A DNA stretch of 64,000 nucleotides, taken from NCBI GenBank assembly GCA_039619475.1, contig CM077116.1, positions 179,457,863 through 179,521,862 of the forward strand. Reading direction: 5' to 3'. Origin of the DNA: Icerya purchasi. Its lineage: Eukaryota > Arthropoda > Insecta > Hemiptera > Monophlebidae. The position numbers were made by a program, and so were the translations under genes. The notes beneath the pieces are model-generated. The model was not told where the DNA came from, did not search any database, and worked only from the letters and a program-made list of their open reading frames with translations. Shown piece after piece: positions 11,980 through 24,559 of this stretch; positions within the stretch are counted from its first letter, which is position 1; every line of letters begins with the position of its first letter.

Positions 11980-12985
11980 TCTTATCATTTGCGGGAAACT
12001 CTTGATGGCGGATAATGGCGTAGATGTAGGTGGGTAAATACTCTACCTATGGGGTCCCACGCCTTAATGGATGGAGGTGTTTTGTACTCGGAAGGCTTTA
12101 AGAACTATGTCAGAGTGGCGCCGAATACTACCAGAAAGGCCTCCCAATCTGTGCAAATCACAGAGGAGAAGCTAGAAGAAGAGTGGGCAGTACTATCAGT
12201 ATAGCTCATGGGTGAGAACCGTAGTTTGGTACATCCGCGGAGCAGACGGTTAATAAGCATGGAGATGTTGCTCTTAAGTAGCAATTGAAAATTGCCTCAT
12301 TATTTTTTAAGCATAAAGTTAATTACGAATTCAAAAAAAAAAAAAAAAAAAGTGGAATTGGATATGTCACGCGATCTGGCCAGCGTCCGGCGACAGATCT
12401 ATGGTGAGGTTTCCAGAGTAAAATAAGCAAACCACCCATGCAGGAGTAGATAACTAGGCTGTATACGAAAAATATTAAGACAAAATCAACTAGGCCAATC
12501 ATAAAAATAGGAACATCGCGCATGTTAGATCTATGAAAATACATCAAGAAATAGAAAATATCAAGCTAGAAATGAAAAGGAATGTAACGGATATATTAAG
12601 AATGTCAGAAATAAGACAGAATACTAATAACCTTTGGAACTATGATTATTAAGTAGCATAGTCGGGACAAGACAAGCTGGTAAAATAGTGAAAATTAAAA
12701 ATGGAAAATAAAATCAAGATATATCTTATAGATCAGAGAGAGAATAATTTTAGCTAAAATAAAGATAAATCCAGTAACAACAACAGTAATACAAGTGTAT
12801 ATGCCAACAAATGATTATGATTGCAAAGTAATGAAAAAAAGTATACGAATAACTGAAAGATACCATAGCGTATTATGCCGATCCGAAAGAAAATCTGATG
12901 ATGTTAGGTTTTTGGAATGCGGTAGTGGGCTAAGATAAAGAAGGTGAATGGGTAGAAACGTACGGAATAGGCAACCGAAAAAAAA
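11980..12985 (+). pseudogene. RTE-like LINE, 5' part with endonuclease remnant
   Basis: From about 12546 the plus-strand translation, allowing frame changes and stops, follows the apurinic-type endonuclease (EEP) domain of RTE-like non-LTR retrotransposons. I can read a KLEMKRNVTDILRMSEIR-like start (the 'D-LG-SE-RW' motif), then INPVTTTVIQVYMPTND, and MMLGFWNAVVG near 12900, a decayed 'GDFNA-VG' motif. This domain nicks chromosomal DNA to start target-primed reverse transcription. The stretch 11980-12320 may be the element's leader or first ORF: it is more GC-rich than its surroundings and ends at an A run, but I do not recognise it. There are many stops, so the copy is dead. Confidence 0.65.
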
Positions 12986-13279
12986 AAGAGTTCCATTTTC
13001 AATATTCGCGGAAGATTATGCAATATTAGCGTACTGATCAGAGACTGTAACAAGATTTCTTGTGGCATACGAAGCCATTGTTTTATCCACACTTTTACAT
13101 GATTCAAGGGTTTGAACTCCTTATAAGACCGCATCGCATTTTACTAACAAACTAAAAGTTTACTATACATCTGATGGTTTTCATCGTGTTCTAATATAGC
13201 AATATTAAATCAAACTAAAGTTCATTTCAAGTTTTATTTTATGACTTATTTTAAGAATGAAGCATTCTAGGCTCGCAAA

Positions 13280-13469
13280 AGATCGTTTGCACGATCGATC
13301 AGTGACTTGGGTTGTACCGCATGGGGTGGATCAAGATTGCGATTCAGAAATCACCTAAAAACAATATTAGAAGGAATGCGGGGATTTCATACTTTAAACT
13401 GGAAGGTAGCTGCGTATAGAAATCGTTGGAAAACTCTTGCAACAAAAGGTCTGCAAGATTTGAACTAGA
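13280..13469 (+). pseudogene. LINE C-terminal fragment (RTE-like)
   Basis: An in-frame stretch ending at a TAG near 13467 reads ...RNHLKTILEG... followed by NWKVAAYRNRWKTLATKGL. This resembles the C-terminal 'W--A-DR-RWK-L' end of RTE-like LINE polyproteins. It lies in the same orientation about 300 bp after the endonuclease remnant, so both may be ends of one element that lost its reverse transcriptase. The match is by eye only. Confidence 0.45.
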
Positions 13470-16400
13470 ATATTATCGTAATAGTTGCAAAGAAAAAAAC
13501 TGTTTGAAAAATTTCTCTTTCTATAGAAGCACATTTTTGTTTGCGATTTATGTAGGAAGCATTGCGGTTCCAGAATTGGCTTAATAAGCCACTTAAGAAC
13601 TCACTAATAAAATACGCGAATACACACTTAGAGTAGTCCACGTCATCATCATCACACAATGTTCACAGAAACTTTAACTTTTTATGTAAAAAAGAATAAT
13701 TTGACGATATTTTTTTTTTAGACATATTAGCGCATAAAATAGTATAAAAAAAAAAAAGAAAAAGGTGTGATTTTCATATTAACCGCGAAATACGATTATT
13801 TCGACTTCTAATAACTTTTTACGGGCTCTTAATTTTGATTTTTAATGCCTTAACACCTGCAATGCCCCCAAAGTTAAAAATTCTGTCACGATATTTCTAA
13901 TATCCGAAAGACATTGTCGCTTAATGTAATTTAACACAAATATGTTTTATGACGAGCGTGGTTTGAAAAGTTAGCAAGCCACACAAAAGTACACCCCCTT
14001 ATTCACATTTACACCGTGGTAAACATTTTATTCAATTTTCGACAATTTGACGTAGTCTTATCACACGTTACACATCATGCGAAATAATACAATTTACTTC
14101 TTTACAAAAGACCGCAGGTGCTGGCCTTTTTTCTTTCTTTTTGTTTAATAAATTTTCTATGTCTGTTAACATTTTTTAGGAAAAAACGCTGTATAATAAT
14201 ATTAATTTTATAATACATTAAAATTCTTTACGGCAGAAGAGAATTGCTTTCGAACTTTCTTCTTTCGCTGTTATACGTTTTGCTACTTTTTGGTTTTTAA
14301 TTTTGATTTTGAAATCTGTTAAAACGATTCCCACTGTCTACAGCCGTAATTCATTTTCTTTCTACAAAAAAAGAAGTACTGCGTTTCCAACACTAATGCA
14401 AACTTAGCGCGGTTACATTTGGCGTGTTTAATTTCGAACTTCTAAATATCGTCTCTGTATTTAATGTTATACATTTTATTGAAGTGTATAAAATCCGAAA
14501 ACGATATTAAAAATAAATTCGAAAATAACGATTGATTTGGTTGTTTTTTTGTTTTTTTTTTTTTTTTATCTTTTTTCAATTATCGCTAAAAAGATACCAT
14601 GACCTTCGCGAACGAGAAAATACTATTCCGCTGACAAACATAAACAGTTTATGTTGTCGTGTAGCGTATTCATTCCTAATATCAGAGACCAGTAGCAGTT
14701 TTTCTATGCTGCGTTTTGTTTTTTTTTTCTTTCCTCTATTTCGTACGTTTGTTTACTCCCCAGGGGAAAAACATTACATCATCTACCCGGTAATGTTTAT
14801 TACTTCGCAACAAATAATCGAAATGTTTAAAAACGAGACGAACTCCATGTTTATAAAACTACGTCATTCCGGAACGAGAAACGACTTTTTAATAATACCC
14901 TTCGTTATCGAATAATGTGATTATCGTCAAATCTGAAACGAAGTCTGGATTTCGACTGAATTAAAAGCACCGGTAAATAAGCTAGCAGCTAAATGTTCTA
15001 CTTTAGTTTATTAACAATTTTGTATTTACAACTTTTTGCGCAATGAAATCCCGTTAAGAGACTGCGAAAACGCGGTTAATCCGCCATGAAGTATCAAATT
15101 CAATAGTTCAGTTAGCTTGGGAGCCGCATGAGTGTAATTTTCAACTAAATTTACATTTCATTTCATTTTCTGTTTACAGGTTTTGACAATAGAACAAAAT
15201 CGCAGATTCCGTGTTTATTAAGGGCTGGAAAAATTTGAATTTACAAAAATAAAGGAACCTCGCGCTTTACTTAAAAACAGTAGATACATACACCGGTACC
15301 GGATGTATACATATTTTTAACATTTTCGCTCGCTTATTATGCCTGGAATTTTCACAGATCGTACGATTCTCTTGCTATCACTATTAGGAGGAAGTGTGTT
15401 ACAATGCCCGACAAAGTTGTGTAATGAGGTTCGAAATATATCGGCATATGTTGTATTCGTTTTTGTAAAAATCCGGGAAAACAAAAAAAAAAAAAAAAAC
15501 AAAAAAAGCAACGAACATGCATATTTGAGAAACTGAAAAAACCCCCAAGTCAAGGGTCTCACGCATCCGATGGAGATGAATCACACTAGAGCATCGCTGA
15601 CTATCGAAATAAACATTTCGTAGAACACGCGTGACGGAACTGAAGAAGCTTGCTCGTTGTTTCCAGTGGACACTCTATATCTGGTAACAGGTTTTAATTT
15701 TAATTTTCACTTCAACTTGTCTGTGAGTTGTTTGTGACCTCACTCGTATACCGGAGATTATTTCATCTACCCGACGATTCATTCGGCTCCAACATCTCTA
15801 AAATCGGCTTTGCATTACATTTTAAACTAATTCGCATGATTACTCAAGATATTCCGGAAAATGAATAATTCTAGTCATCGATTTTTACGAGACGTAATAA
15901 TGACTAAAAGTATACCAAAAGTACTTTTTTTCTTAATACGTTTTTGCCTATAATTTGGATTTTCTACGACGTAACAGGAATAAAATTAAAACGAATGAAA
16001 TGGTAAATATAAAGGCATTATGAACGCTTACACGAAATTCGCATCTAAAATTAAATTAATTAGTTTGCAATAAAATAATTAGGCTGAAACAGCATTTCTC
16101 CCCAACCTGTTAAATAATTTGTTTTTTTCGTTTTCCGCAGAACGATATCCATATATGTTTTCGTTTAATATTAATCGTAGAGTTAATATATAGATTTTTC
16201 TGTCACGTAATACGGTTTATTTATTTACTTATTGTTATTTATAGCTTAATTGTAAACGGATTGTACATACAATAGGAGGCTCTTAATTGGTTCTATATTG
16301 AACGCGGTCGCAAAAGAAAGCTTCATTGCCCGTGTATTCTCATATTCTGATTTTTCTTTTAATTGTACACAACCATTGCGTCTCGAAATTTATTTGTTAA

Positions 16401-19129
16401 CGTAAAAATGAAAGTGGCCATGCTGAATAAAAAAAAAAAAAAAAAAAAAAGAATTCGTAAAATCTTGGTTTATGAAAAGGCCTGCGGAAACATCTTCAAA
16501 TTTTTAAAGCTCACCCGACTTTTTCCTTTTATTATATTGTTTATTATTCAACAGTGCTCATCTCTTTTCTTTTCCTTTCTTAGCTTTTCTCTTTCTTTTG
16601 TTATTTAGATATCCTTTTTCTGTTCTTTTTATTTATTAATCTATACTTTCTCGTTTATGTTCTTTACTTTTATTTATCTATACGCATAATAAGATGTAAC
16701 TTCTCGGCGTCGCAAATGGCCTTAGCTGCCGAGCGACTTTAACTAAATGAATTATTAAATGTACATATAATAAACTTCAAATAAAGGTGCAGCAAGATTC
16801 TTTAAATACAACTACTACCGATTAAAGTTTCAGTGAAGAAATAAAATGAGAAATTATTAAAAACAAAGACGCCCCTCCATTTTTTTAATGTATTATAATT
16901 GGTCTTGCGGATGTGTGTGTGAAATGGCAAGAACGTATGAAGCAACTCTAATCCCCTTATCGCAATTATTATATAATCGATACGATTGCCGAACTCGTTT
17001 TTATTTAAATGTAGATATAAATCCGTAACTTGTTTGTTAAAATTTATAAATTTCGTAACAATTTGGATTACTATGTACTAGTATGCTGACTCGGGCTATT
17101 TCTTTGCTTTTTAGCAAAAACGACTTATCGATATTTTGGAAATCGGGAATTATGTACGGCATCGTTAGTTTGCAGAAGGTTTATATCCTCAATAAACCTT
17201 CTGTTAGATGACACCTTATTCTATAGGAAAATGAAATTTTTTGACGTAATACAGTATTAAAAAAAGGTACGTTAAATGACGTTAGTTCCCACATGATTTG
17301 AATAAAGACGCTGCCACTCTTCGGATAATTTTCTCTGTTAATTTTAAAAATCGATTCTTGCGCTACTTCTGTTAAGTACAATCGATTACTTCGTTTTTTT
17401 TTTGTTTTTTTCATTGTTTTTGATTACTTTTTATTTTCCAAATTATACATTTAGCACGATATCGGGGTCAATATTATTTCAGGTGTAAAATCCTAAGGGC
17501 CAAATGCCCGGAGGTAAACATACTTTAATTTTCTGATCACTTTTTCACTATTCATCGGTACTGGTTTCGAGTTGTTTTCCGTAGACAACTAGCAGTGTTC
17601 TATCGATGGATAGATATTTATTGAACATTACCGGTTTCGTTTTATTCAGTCGCATTAATTCTATTGATTAATCTGGTTAATAGCCGTTTTATCCGCGACA
17701 TCGCGATATTCTTACCTTTTCCGCTGAGAATACAGCTGTTTTTAAGGTAAGTTTATTACTATCCAGATATAATCTCCCGTTCAACCTCTTGTATATCTAG
17801 CAATAGAAGTACGGTACACAGTCAATTTTAATGTTTCAGTATCCAATTATTTTAAAAATGGCAATTTTCCTTAAGACTGCTTCGCTAGTAAACATTTGTA
17901 TTGCCATCAGTTCTTACGTCGGAATGATTTTTTCACGGGCATGTAATTTTAAATATGACTGTAAAACAAAAAATATATGTAAAAGTTGTCTGACAAATCC
18001 GGCTTTTTCAACCTGTTTTTATCGGAATGTACTGTCAGCTGTCCTAAAGAGATGCAGTTATATTTCAATAGGCTGAGCTTTAATAATTCTTTTAAAACTT
18101 TTTTGTACATAATTATCTGCGATTCTCATTTCCGTTAAAGTTGTCTGCTAAAATTGATCGATCCCCAAGCTCAGCGAATAAAAACTGGGCAAACTACTCG
18201 CTTTTCATGTTATATTTTGGTTGGTGATAAATCGCCACCTCCCCCTGGCGGGTTCTTCGGTAGGACTCTGAGATATATTGCGTTATTTTGAGTAGGTGTG
18301 CATGCTGAAATCACGTCGAATAGAGATAATACATCTAATAAAGGGGAATTTTACTAGAACTAATAGCGGCGCACATCGGCGATGTAGATAATTATGATTT
18401 CGGCGTGTTGCTAGTGAAAAATGTTTGTTTTGGTTAAATGTAATTTCCAGTATGTGTATTACTCTTATGTAATAAGAGTGCAATAAACTATTCAATTATA
18501 AACTTTAATTAGATAAAATTCAAGTAAAAAATTTAGCATTAATGAAAGTAATCAAAAACGATCTGGAAAGACGAAGTAAGGAGGAAAAGCAAACATTTTT
18601 ATTGGATCCAATCATGGAAAACGAGTAAAATATCTCATTTCTGTTAGATTGTTTTAGTTATAACATTGGATGTTGTTTATTCTGACCGTATTTCGTTCGT
18701 TCTCGTATAAAATTATACATTTGAATCACAACATATTACATATTAATATATATTTGTATAAATAAAATTTTGCGAGAACTGCTCTTGTTACCAAATCGGA
18801 GTAAATTAAAGCGCATAACGATTTCCAACGGAGTAACTTTTCGACAGCGCCTGTATTTAGTCAAAGTTCTGCAAAATACTCTTTAAAAAACTTGATATCG
18901 GGTTATTGCGAGCCGAGTTTTAATAACAGAAGGTCGTCGCGGTACTCAAGAGGTAGTAAAAAACTGCCAAACTATTATCTCCGGAAGACAATCATGATTA
19001 CGGCTAATACAATTGTATCTCCGACGACATTGAAAATGTACAACTATACTCTGATAGAATTATTGTAATACGGCTTCAAACAAATAGAACAAGTACGAAT
19101 TTTATTTAAAAATATACCCACTTATATAG
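13470..19129. other. Mostly unrecognised AT-rich DNA
   Basis: Homopolymer runs occur near 14549, 15483 and 16430. Open frames such as 14532-14915 (+, 127 codons) show no family motif. The only frame I would single out is the cysteine-rich one at 17858-18076. Confidence 0.4.
17858..18076 (+). CDS. Candidate small secreted cysteine-rich peptide
   Basis: I do not recognise this gene and list it as a weak candidate. The ATG at 17858 sits in a favourable context (aaaATGG). The 72-residue frame opens with a hydrophobic, signal-peptide-like stretch of about 25 residues. The predicted remainder has six cysteines spaced C-x5-C-x5-C-x2-C-x8-C-x12-C. A possible splice acceptor (tttcag, ending 17840) lies upstream and a polyadenylation-type AATAAA near 18177 lies about 100 bp after the stop. 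Small secreted insect peptides often look like this, but a 72-codon frame in AT-rich DNA can also be chance, and function cannot be inferred. Confidence 0.22.
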   Translation: MAIFLKTASLVNICIAISSYVGMIFSRACNFKYDCKTKNICKSCLTNPAFSTCFYRNVLSAVLKRCSYISIG

Positions 19130-19500
19130 AATGTAACAGGTTATCAAAGAATGTTACAATGACAAGGATGTTGTAATGACAAGCAAACATGAAATAACAA
19201 TTACGATGGGAGATTTTAACGTTAAATTTGGTCAACTAAAAGGACATTGTAGAAATTCCGGTCGTCAGACACCGGTAGTAACAGAGATGAGACAAACTGT
19301 CAAGATTTTGTCCAGAAAACCAAGTATGCAGATTAGCCACACACTTTTTGAGTTACCGGAAGAAAAGGTCACATATACTTGGAAAGCGAATGAATCGGGA
19401 AAAACATTAAAAAATCAAATCGATTGCGCCTATATCGAAAATAAAGGAAAACCATAAAATCAGTAAAGACGTATCTGGCTGTGCCGACGGACCATATTGG
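19130..19500 (+). pseudogene. LINE endonuclease fragment
   Basis: The open frame 19176-19457 reads ITITMGDFNVKFGQ, the conserved 'GDFN--G' catalytic motif of the EEP endonuclease in non-LTR retrotransposons. It continues through FELPEEKVTYTWKA and NQIDCAYIENK, matching the usual 'KWTW--P-----IDYI' end of that domain. The N-terminal half, reverse transcriptase and 3' end are not attached, so this is a fragment of about 300 bp. It fits RTE-like LINEs best, though the clade is uncertain. Confidence 0.7.
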
Positions 19501-19559
19501 TAGAAAAAATGAAATTACGTTTCAAGGAATTAATTAGAGAAGAACTAAAAAAGCTTGTA

Positions 19560-19870
19560 ATTAGATAGCCGCAGGGAGCAGGTCGTCTTGTGCCGCCTGC
19601 GTTTAGGGCACACTAGCCTGACGCACAAGCACATCCTCGACAAAACTCCACAAACGCGCAGTGTCTCGTATGCAATGCGAACATGACCGTAAAACATCTC
19701 CTGCTTGAATGTCCTTCCTATTCCGTTCTCCGGCAAAAATTGAACATCAGCTGCGACCCTAACACAATTTCCTCCATGTCCTCTTTCCTAAAATCTACTG
19801 GTTTCTTCCATTTAATAGAACCCGTTATTAAATTAGCTTGCACTAGCCTAGTTGCTGTACATGGCGTGTA
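19560..19870 (+). pseudogene. LINE 3' fragment with RNase H-linked C-terminus
   Basis: With one frame change near 19665 the translation reads EQVVLCRLRLGHTSLTHKH, then a cysteine pair region and TVKHLLLECPSYSVLRQKL. This is the C-terminal zinc-knuckle-like tail found after RNase H in I/Jockey-type LINEs of arthropods. The frame closes near 19872 and an A-rich stretch follows, consistent with the 3' end of an insertion. It differs in type from the endonuclease fragment just upstream, so two different elements appear to lie side by side. Confidence 0.65.
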
Positions 19871-21262
19871 TTAAAAGAAAAAAAGAAAAAAAAATGACTG
19901 GTAAATTTAAAAATGAAGATAACCGAGAAAATGTAACTGAAATGTTTAAAAAAATTTTGATCGAAATATTCGTTATTTTTTTAAACAGAATTTTTCTAAC
20001 TGAACCTGACATAGTTGTACTTTTAGTAGCTTACTTGACTTAATTAGTTGATATAATTTTAAGAACTTTCTTTTGTGAAACTTCAGTTGTTTAATATGTT
20101 TGCAACAGCCTTGTCCCGCAACATATAATTAGATAAAACAGGTTGGTATAATGAACTTCGTTCAAAAAACTACTTCGGATAATAAAACATGTTGAAAATG
20201 CTTAAATTCGTTTACACTTTCAACATTTCTGTTAAACTTTTTTAATGTTTTACCGACTGATTTTATATAGTAATATGTGTAATATATCTTGTTCAAAATT
20301 AGACAATTATTATGCACCGTCCATTTTTATAACTGATCAATGTCATACTGTAAAAGGTTTCACCAGATATGGTGGTGTCGGTAATGAAGAGGGGTATAAC
20401 GTGAAAAATTAGATCTACATATTTGCAATTTAAAGGTATTTGAAATTATACCTGTTTCAAATAGAGCATTCGCGTTCCAGGAAAATTTGAACTCATTTAA
20501 TCGTTTCCTTTTTAGGCGGGAGTATTACGAGTCGCAAAGTCACCAGCGATTGTATTACTTTCATCGGTAAAATGTTGACTGACCGATTGGCTGCTGACTC
20601 ACTGTTTTGCTGGAAAGTACGGAATCCGTGAGAGTTGACCGATGCCCTGCATTTCTAGCTATCGCTAATTTAGAAGCTGTGTCTATGTATTTGTACCTTC
20701 ACCGTTTCGGGACTCATTTACACTGCTTTACCCTCGTTCAATCTCTTTTAACAGCAGTTTGATTTGGCTCCTCTTTGTAGGATTCCGTGCACATATAATG
20801 TGCGGAATCCTAATAAGATGGTTTAGAAACGACAAAAATATTTAATTAAAATGTGCAATAACTCACGGACGGTTTGACACTTATGAACTTTAAAATTGGA
20901 TCACAAATTACAATTAAAATTCGCTCTGAAAGCGCATCTATGACTTCAAGCTAACCGATTCCCCGGGGCAGCGAAAGAACCGACAAAAATAGGGAGTATA
21001 AAGCGATCTCAGAAATCATTTAAAAATTCATAACTCATCACCAAATAAACCTTTAAAAGTGAAATTCAAAATATAAAACAAACCGTAAAATCGCTTTCAT
21101 AAAAGCAAAAAACTATGGTTAAAAATTTATACAACCCCCTTTTGGGCCCCAAAACAGCAAAAAAATCATGTTCACGTAAACATGAGCTCGAATAAAAAAA
21201 AACAGAGAAAACCGAAACGTATCTCAAAAACTTATGCACAAAGGACCGCTTTATAGGAAAAC
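19871..21262. other. No gene recognised
   Basis: AT-rich sequence with a short strong hairpin at 20778-20812. I see nothing else that I can support. Confidence 0.45.
20778..20812. repeat. Short hairpin-forming inverted repeat
   Basis: taggattccg-tg-cacat is followed after three bases by atgtg-cggaatccta. The 15-bp arms pair with a two-base bulge in the left arm. Confidence 0.75.
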
Positions 21263-21347
21263 TACAATCGACTGCGGAGTACGATGTAGCGAAAGACTTT
21301 GAACAGCCGCTGTCTTTTCTTTTTCTTTTTAAATTATTTCGTATATC
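21263..21347 (+). repeat. 85-bp direct repeat, copy 1
   Basis: It matches 23134-23218 with one substitution (actgcggag against actgcgaag) over 85 bases. The sequences outside the repeat differ at both ends. Confidence 0.9.
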
Positions 21348-23133
21348 CGTCTTTTTTTGTCACATAAGCGAAAAAAAAAAAAAAAAAGGTTGAGTAAAAG
21401 GTCTTTGTATTAAGGGAAGGAAATTTATGTGGTTAATAACGGGTCCTCTTACTTCTCTTGCAACAATTAGTCGGAATGGCCAGATATTTATGCTACTTTC
21501 TTCTCTAACAATCATTCGTTCTATCTGTCCATCTAGCCAAATTTTCCTACGTGCACTCGGTTTTATGACTTTCCTATTCTATGAAATTCCGTTGTAATCT
21601 CTATTATTCGTTTATGCTTTAATACTATTACCTTCGTCATGTTTCCGTTTTCATTTAATTCCTCTTAACTGTTGTCACCTTCATCCGAATCACGAAGCTG
21701 TCTGTTATCCCAACCATATCTTCTTCAAATCTCGTCTGAACGTTCTATTCTTTATTTTAATTTGTTATCTCTTGGGCTTCCTGGTCTTTATTGCGCCTTC
21801 TACATTCTATCTATTTTCTTCTAATCCGTTATACCAGTGTTTGGTTCCTTCAATCCGGCTATTTTTGACTAAATCAGTATTTAACTGATCCTCTATTTTC
21901 TTGTTGCTGCTGCGTGGAGTTCCTTTGCGCTCGGAGGGGTTGTTAGAATTCGCTGAAAATTGAAATCCTACGGATGGAGACACTGATACATTTTCGCCAC
22001 ATTACCGGAGAAAGCGATGTCCCGAACCTGCAAAAGAATGTGAAACAGTTTTTCATTAAGGTATTATTTAATAGCAGTCCACTTTGACACTCTCGGCTTG
22101 ATTATAGTATTGTTTCGGCACGAAACTGCCCTATTAATGGAGGCAGTAGCAAGCGCGCGATGTATCCTTTTCGATTTTGGACGTATGTCCTAAAACGACT
22201 CAAACTGCCGCATAAATTCTTAATGCGGGTTATGGATGCCCCTCCGCGTCTTCTTTCAGAACGTATCAAATCGCGCAAAGATCGTCTTTGGTTGTTTTCC
22301 AGTTTTTCAGGGTTAATTTTAAATGAAAGTTCAACGGGGACCAAATGACCGTTCGACTGGCGGCTATACGATTTTTCGAAGTAATTCTCGCACTTACTCT
22401 CCTGCCTGGTGGTGGAAGAGCACGAATGCCTCCTCAACTTGGCAGCATTTTTTTAGTCGTACGTCCCCGGTTTCTATTGTTGATAGCGCGGAATATTTCT
22501 AGCAATTTTCTCTGTGTCCCACTTCACGCCGGGGGGAACTCTTTTTTTCGGCATTGTCCATTCGAAGTGGCTATATCGCGCAACGTCGCCGTATCGATCT
22601 GCTCCGAGCAGAATATCGATTTTCAGAGTAGTACTTACTGTCTACAAATTTAATATTTTTCAAATGACGGAATTCAGTGCCAGTTTTCGAACTATTGATC
22701 TTCTAAGCTAATTTCGGAGGCTGGAAGGATGTTAGCAGTAATATTCAAACGAGAAAATGTGATTTTCGACGAACTGCGTAGGAGACACAGCGTCATTAGC
22801 CGCTCCGTTTATAGAATATTCACAGATTTTAATTTTTCGGTCGATAATTCGAATTTATTAATGAACGAGTGTTGTGGAATCAACGTCAGTTATGAACAGG
22901 AGTCAAACAAGATTCTCGCATATCCTTGAACTCGACCGCATGCCACCACGGCCGACGGAAGTAAATTCGAATTCTCCGAATTGTATTCACTTGATAGACT
23001 GCTTGTGGTAGCACCTGCGGACTTGGAAGAAGAGTCACCCCTTATTTCTGTTGTCATCAGATTCAGTCGCGGTGATTTATCGAAATGTAAGAAGGTGTGG
23101 AGACGTATATTGCAACCTGACACGGGGATGACG
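21348..23133. other. Block between two direct repeats, no gene recognised
   Basis: The middle (about 22080-22660) is richer in CpG than its surroundings and has overlapping open frames on both strands (22102-22437 minus, 22345-22653 plus) that resemble no family I know. The 85-bp direct repeats on either side make this 1.8-kb block look like a unit that was inserted or duplicated. Confidence 0.35.
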
Positions 23134-23218
23134 TACAATCGACTGCGAAGTACGATGTAGCGAAAGACTTTGAACAGCCGCTGTCTTTTCTTTTTCTTTT
23201 TAAATTATTTCGTATATC
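23134..23218 (+). repeat. 85-bp direct repeat, copy 2
   Basis: This is the second copy of 21263-21347, 1,871 bp downstream and in the same orientation. Confidence 0.9.
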
Positions 23219-23339
23219 GTCGGGTTGGATTCAGTTTTTTGAACCGATCGCAACCAATTAGTGCAACCAGGTTTATTTGCAATAATGTACTGCAATTTTT
23301 TGCTGGAAACTGGCTCAGCGTTTAGTCTATCAAGATTTT

Positions 23340-23515
23340 GCGTCTCAGTAAGAGATGGCAAACGACCTCCGGGAAGATGCCCAACGAGATGGATAGACCA
23401 GATACATAATTTATGCCAAGAGCCAATTCACCGAATTATAAGAAGAACAGAAAACCGTATAGGCTGGAAAAAATATATCGTCGCACAAATGTTGATGTAG
23501 CCATGATCGTTATGG
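23340..23515 (+). pseudogene. LINE C-terminal fragment (RTE-like)
   Basis: The frame reads GKRPPGRCPTRWIDQI, then RTENRIGWKKYIVAQML. This is the common end of RTE-like LINE polyproteins ('G-R--GRPPTRW-D-I ... A-DR--W'). It is only about 55 residues long with no reverse transcriptase attached, as expected for a heavily 5'-truncated insertion. It starts about 120 bp after the second 85-bp repeat. Confidence 0.6.
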
Positions 23516-23520
23516 TCGGG

Positions 23521-24559
23521 ATGATGAAGTCGGTCGAGCGCGAATTTCTAAGAATTTTTTTTAACGAAACGAATGACGGAAGAAATTTATCGTTATTATT
23601 TGGTACGGAATTTTCGAAATCGTTTTTCGATTTATTATCTAATACGTTTGTCCTAACAAAGTACGAAATAATAGTATGCTCCATTTTATCTCATTTATTT
23701 TTCAAGCCTTTTAGCGACATCAATGAAATCGCACAACCCCCCCGGCTTCTAAACTTATTTTATTTATCGGAAACTAATTATTCCAATACGTACGAATAAT
23801 TAGCCGATTGTTCCCGTACCGAGAGTTTAACTCGCTCCCAAACCTCCAAATGACCTTCTTCTGACAGCTGAGAATATCTTTCATCAAATTAAATGCTTTC
23901 TCGATCAGACTCCGCTTTAAGTGATGTAACTTTTGCACATCTGGAGAGAACTTTCGAGAAAAACGAATTTAATTATCGAACAACGCGTTAAAATCCATAA
24001 ATTTCGTTTTGTCACTGCCAAGCCTTGAAATTGCAATTTTAGGTAACATAGCGGACGACAGATTAGAATTTTCTTCGAGATCATCCCCAATAACGACAAT
24101 TTAATAATAGAGTTGCGATTAATTTCACTTTCGTACTTACTGCAAACTTTTTTTAAATTTTAACTACCTTGTCGCGCGAATAATTGCTTTTCCGTTACCC
24201 CTTCAGTATCTAAATCACTGGCTCCGTTAGTATTCAGATTTCGATAAATTTCCTCGATGGTGCTAACGAATTTAGCTTTCAATTTCATCTCGACGTTGTT
24301 AATTCGACTTTCAGCCGTTCATAAACTTCACTATCACTAGAGCACTAGAACGAATTTTATCGATTTCTTCGCTGAAACGAGAAATACGCTGTTTAATAGT
24401 CTCGCTTTAATTTTCTTATCGACTGCGAAATTTTCATTTTATTAATTGTGAAAAAAAAAAAGGAAACCAAAACAACGAAAATAAGTTAAAAAATGAATAT
24501 TTCCGTAATCACTGAATGTATTTAGACATCTAGCCTGCAGAACCAAAAAATGTTACCTT
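23521..24559. other. No gene recognised
   Basis: AT-rich DNA. A plus-strand frame at 23413-23799 continues out of the LINE fragment but shows no domain. An A run of about 11 lies near 24450. Confidence 0.45.

Noticed and set aside
12323..12547. Minus-strand 74-codon frame as a membrane protein
   Set aside because: It is the antisense of LINE sequence and begins in an A/T run; the hydrophobicity comes from composition.
22102..22653. Overlapping plus and minus frames in the CpG-rich block as host exons
   Set aside because: No family resemblance, no convincing splice sites, and both strands are open about equally, which points to composition.
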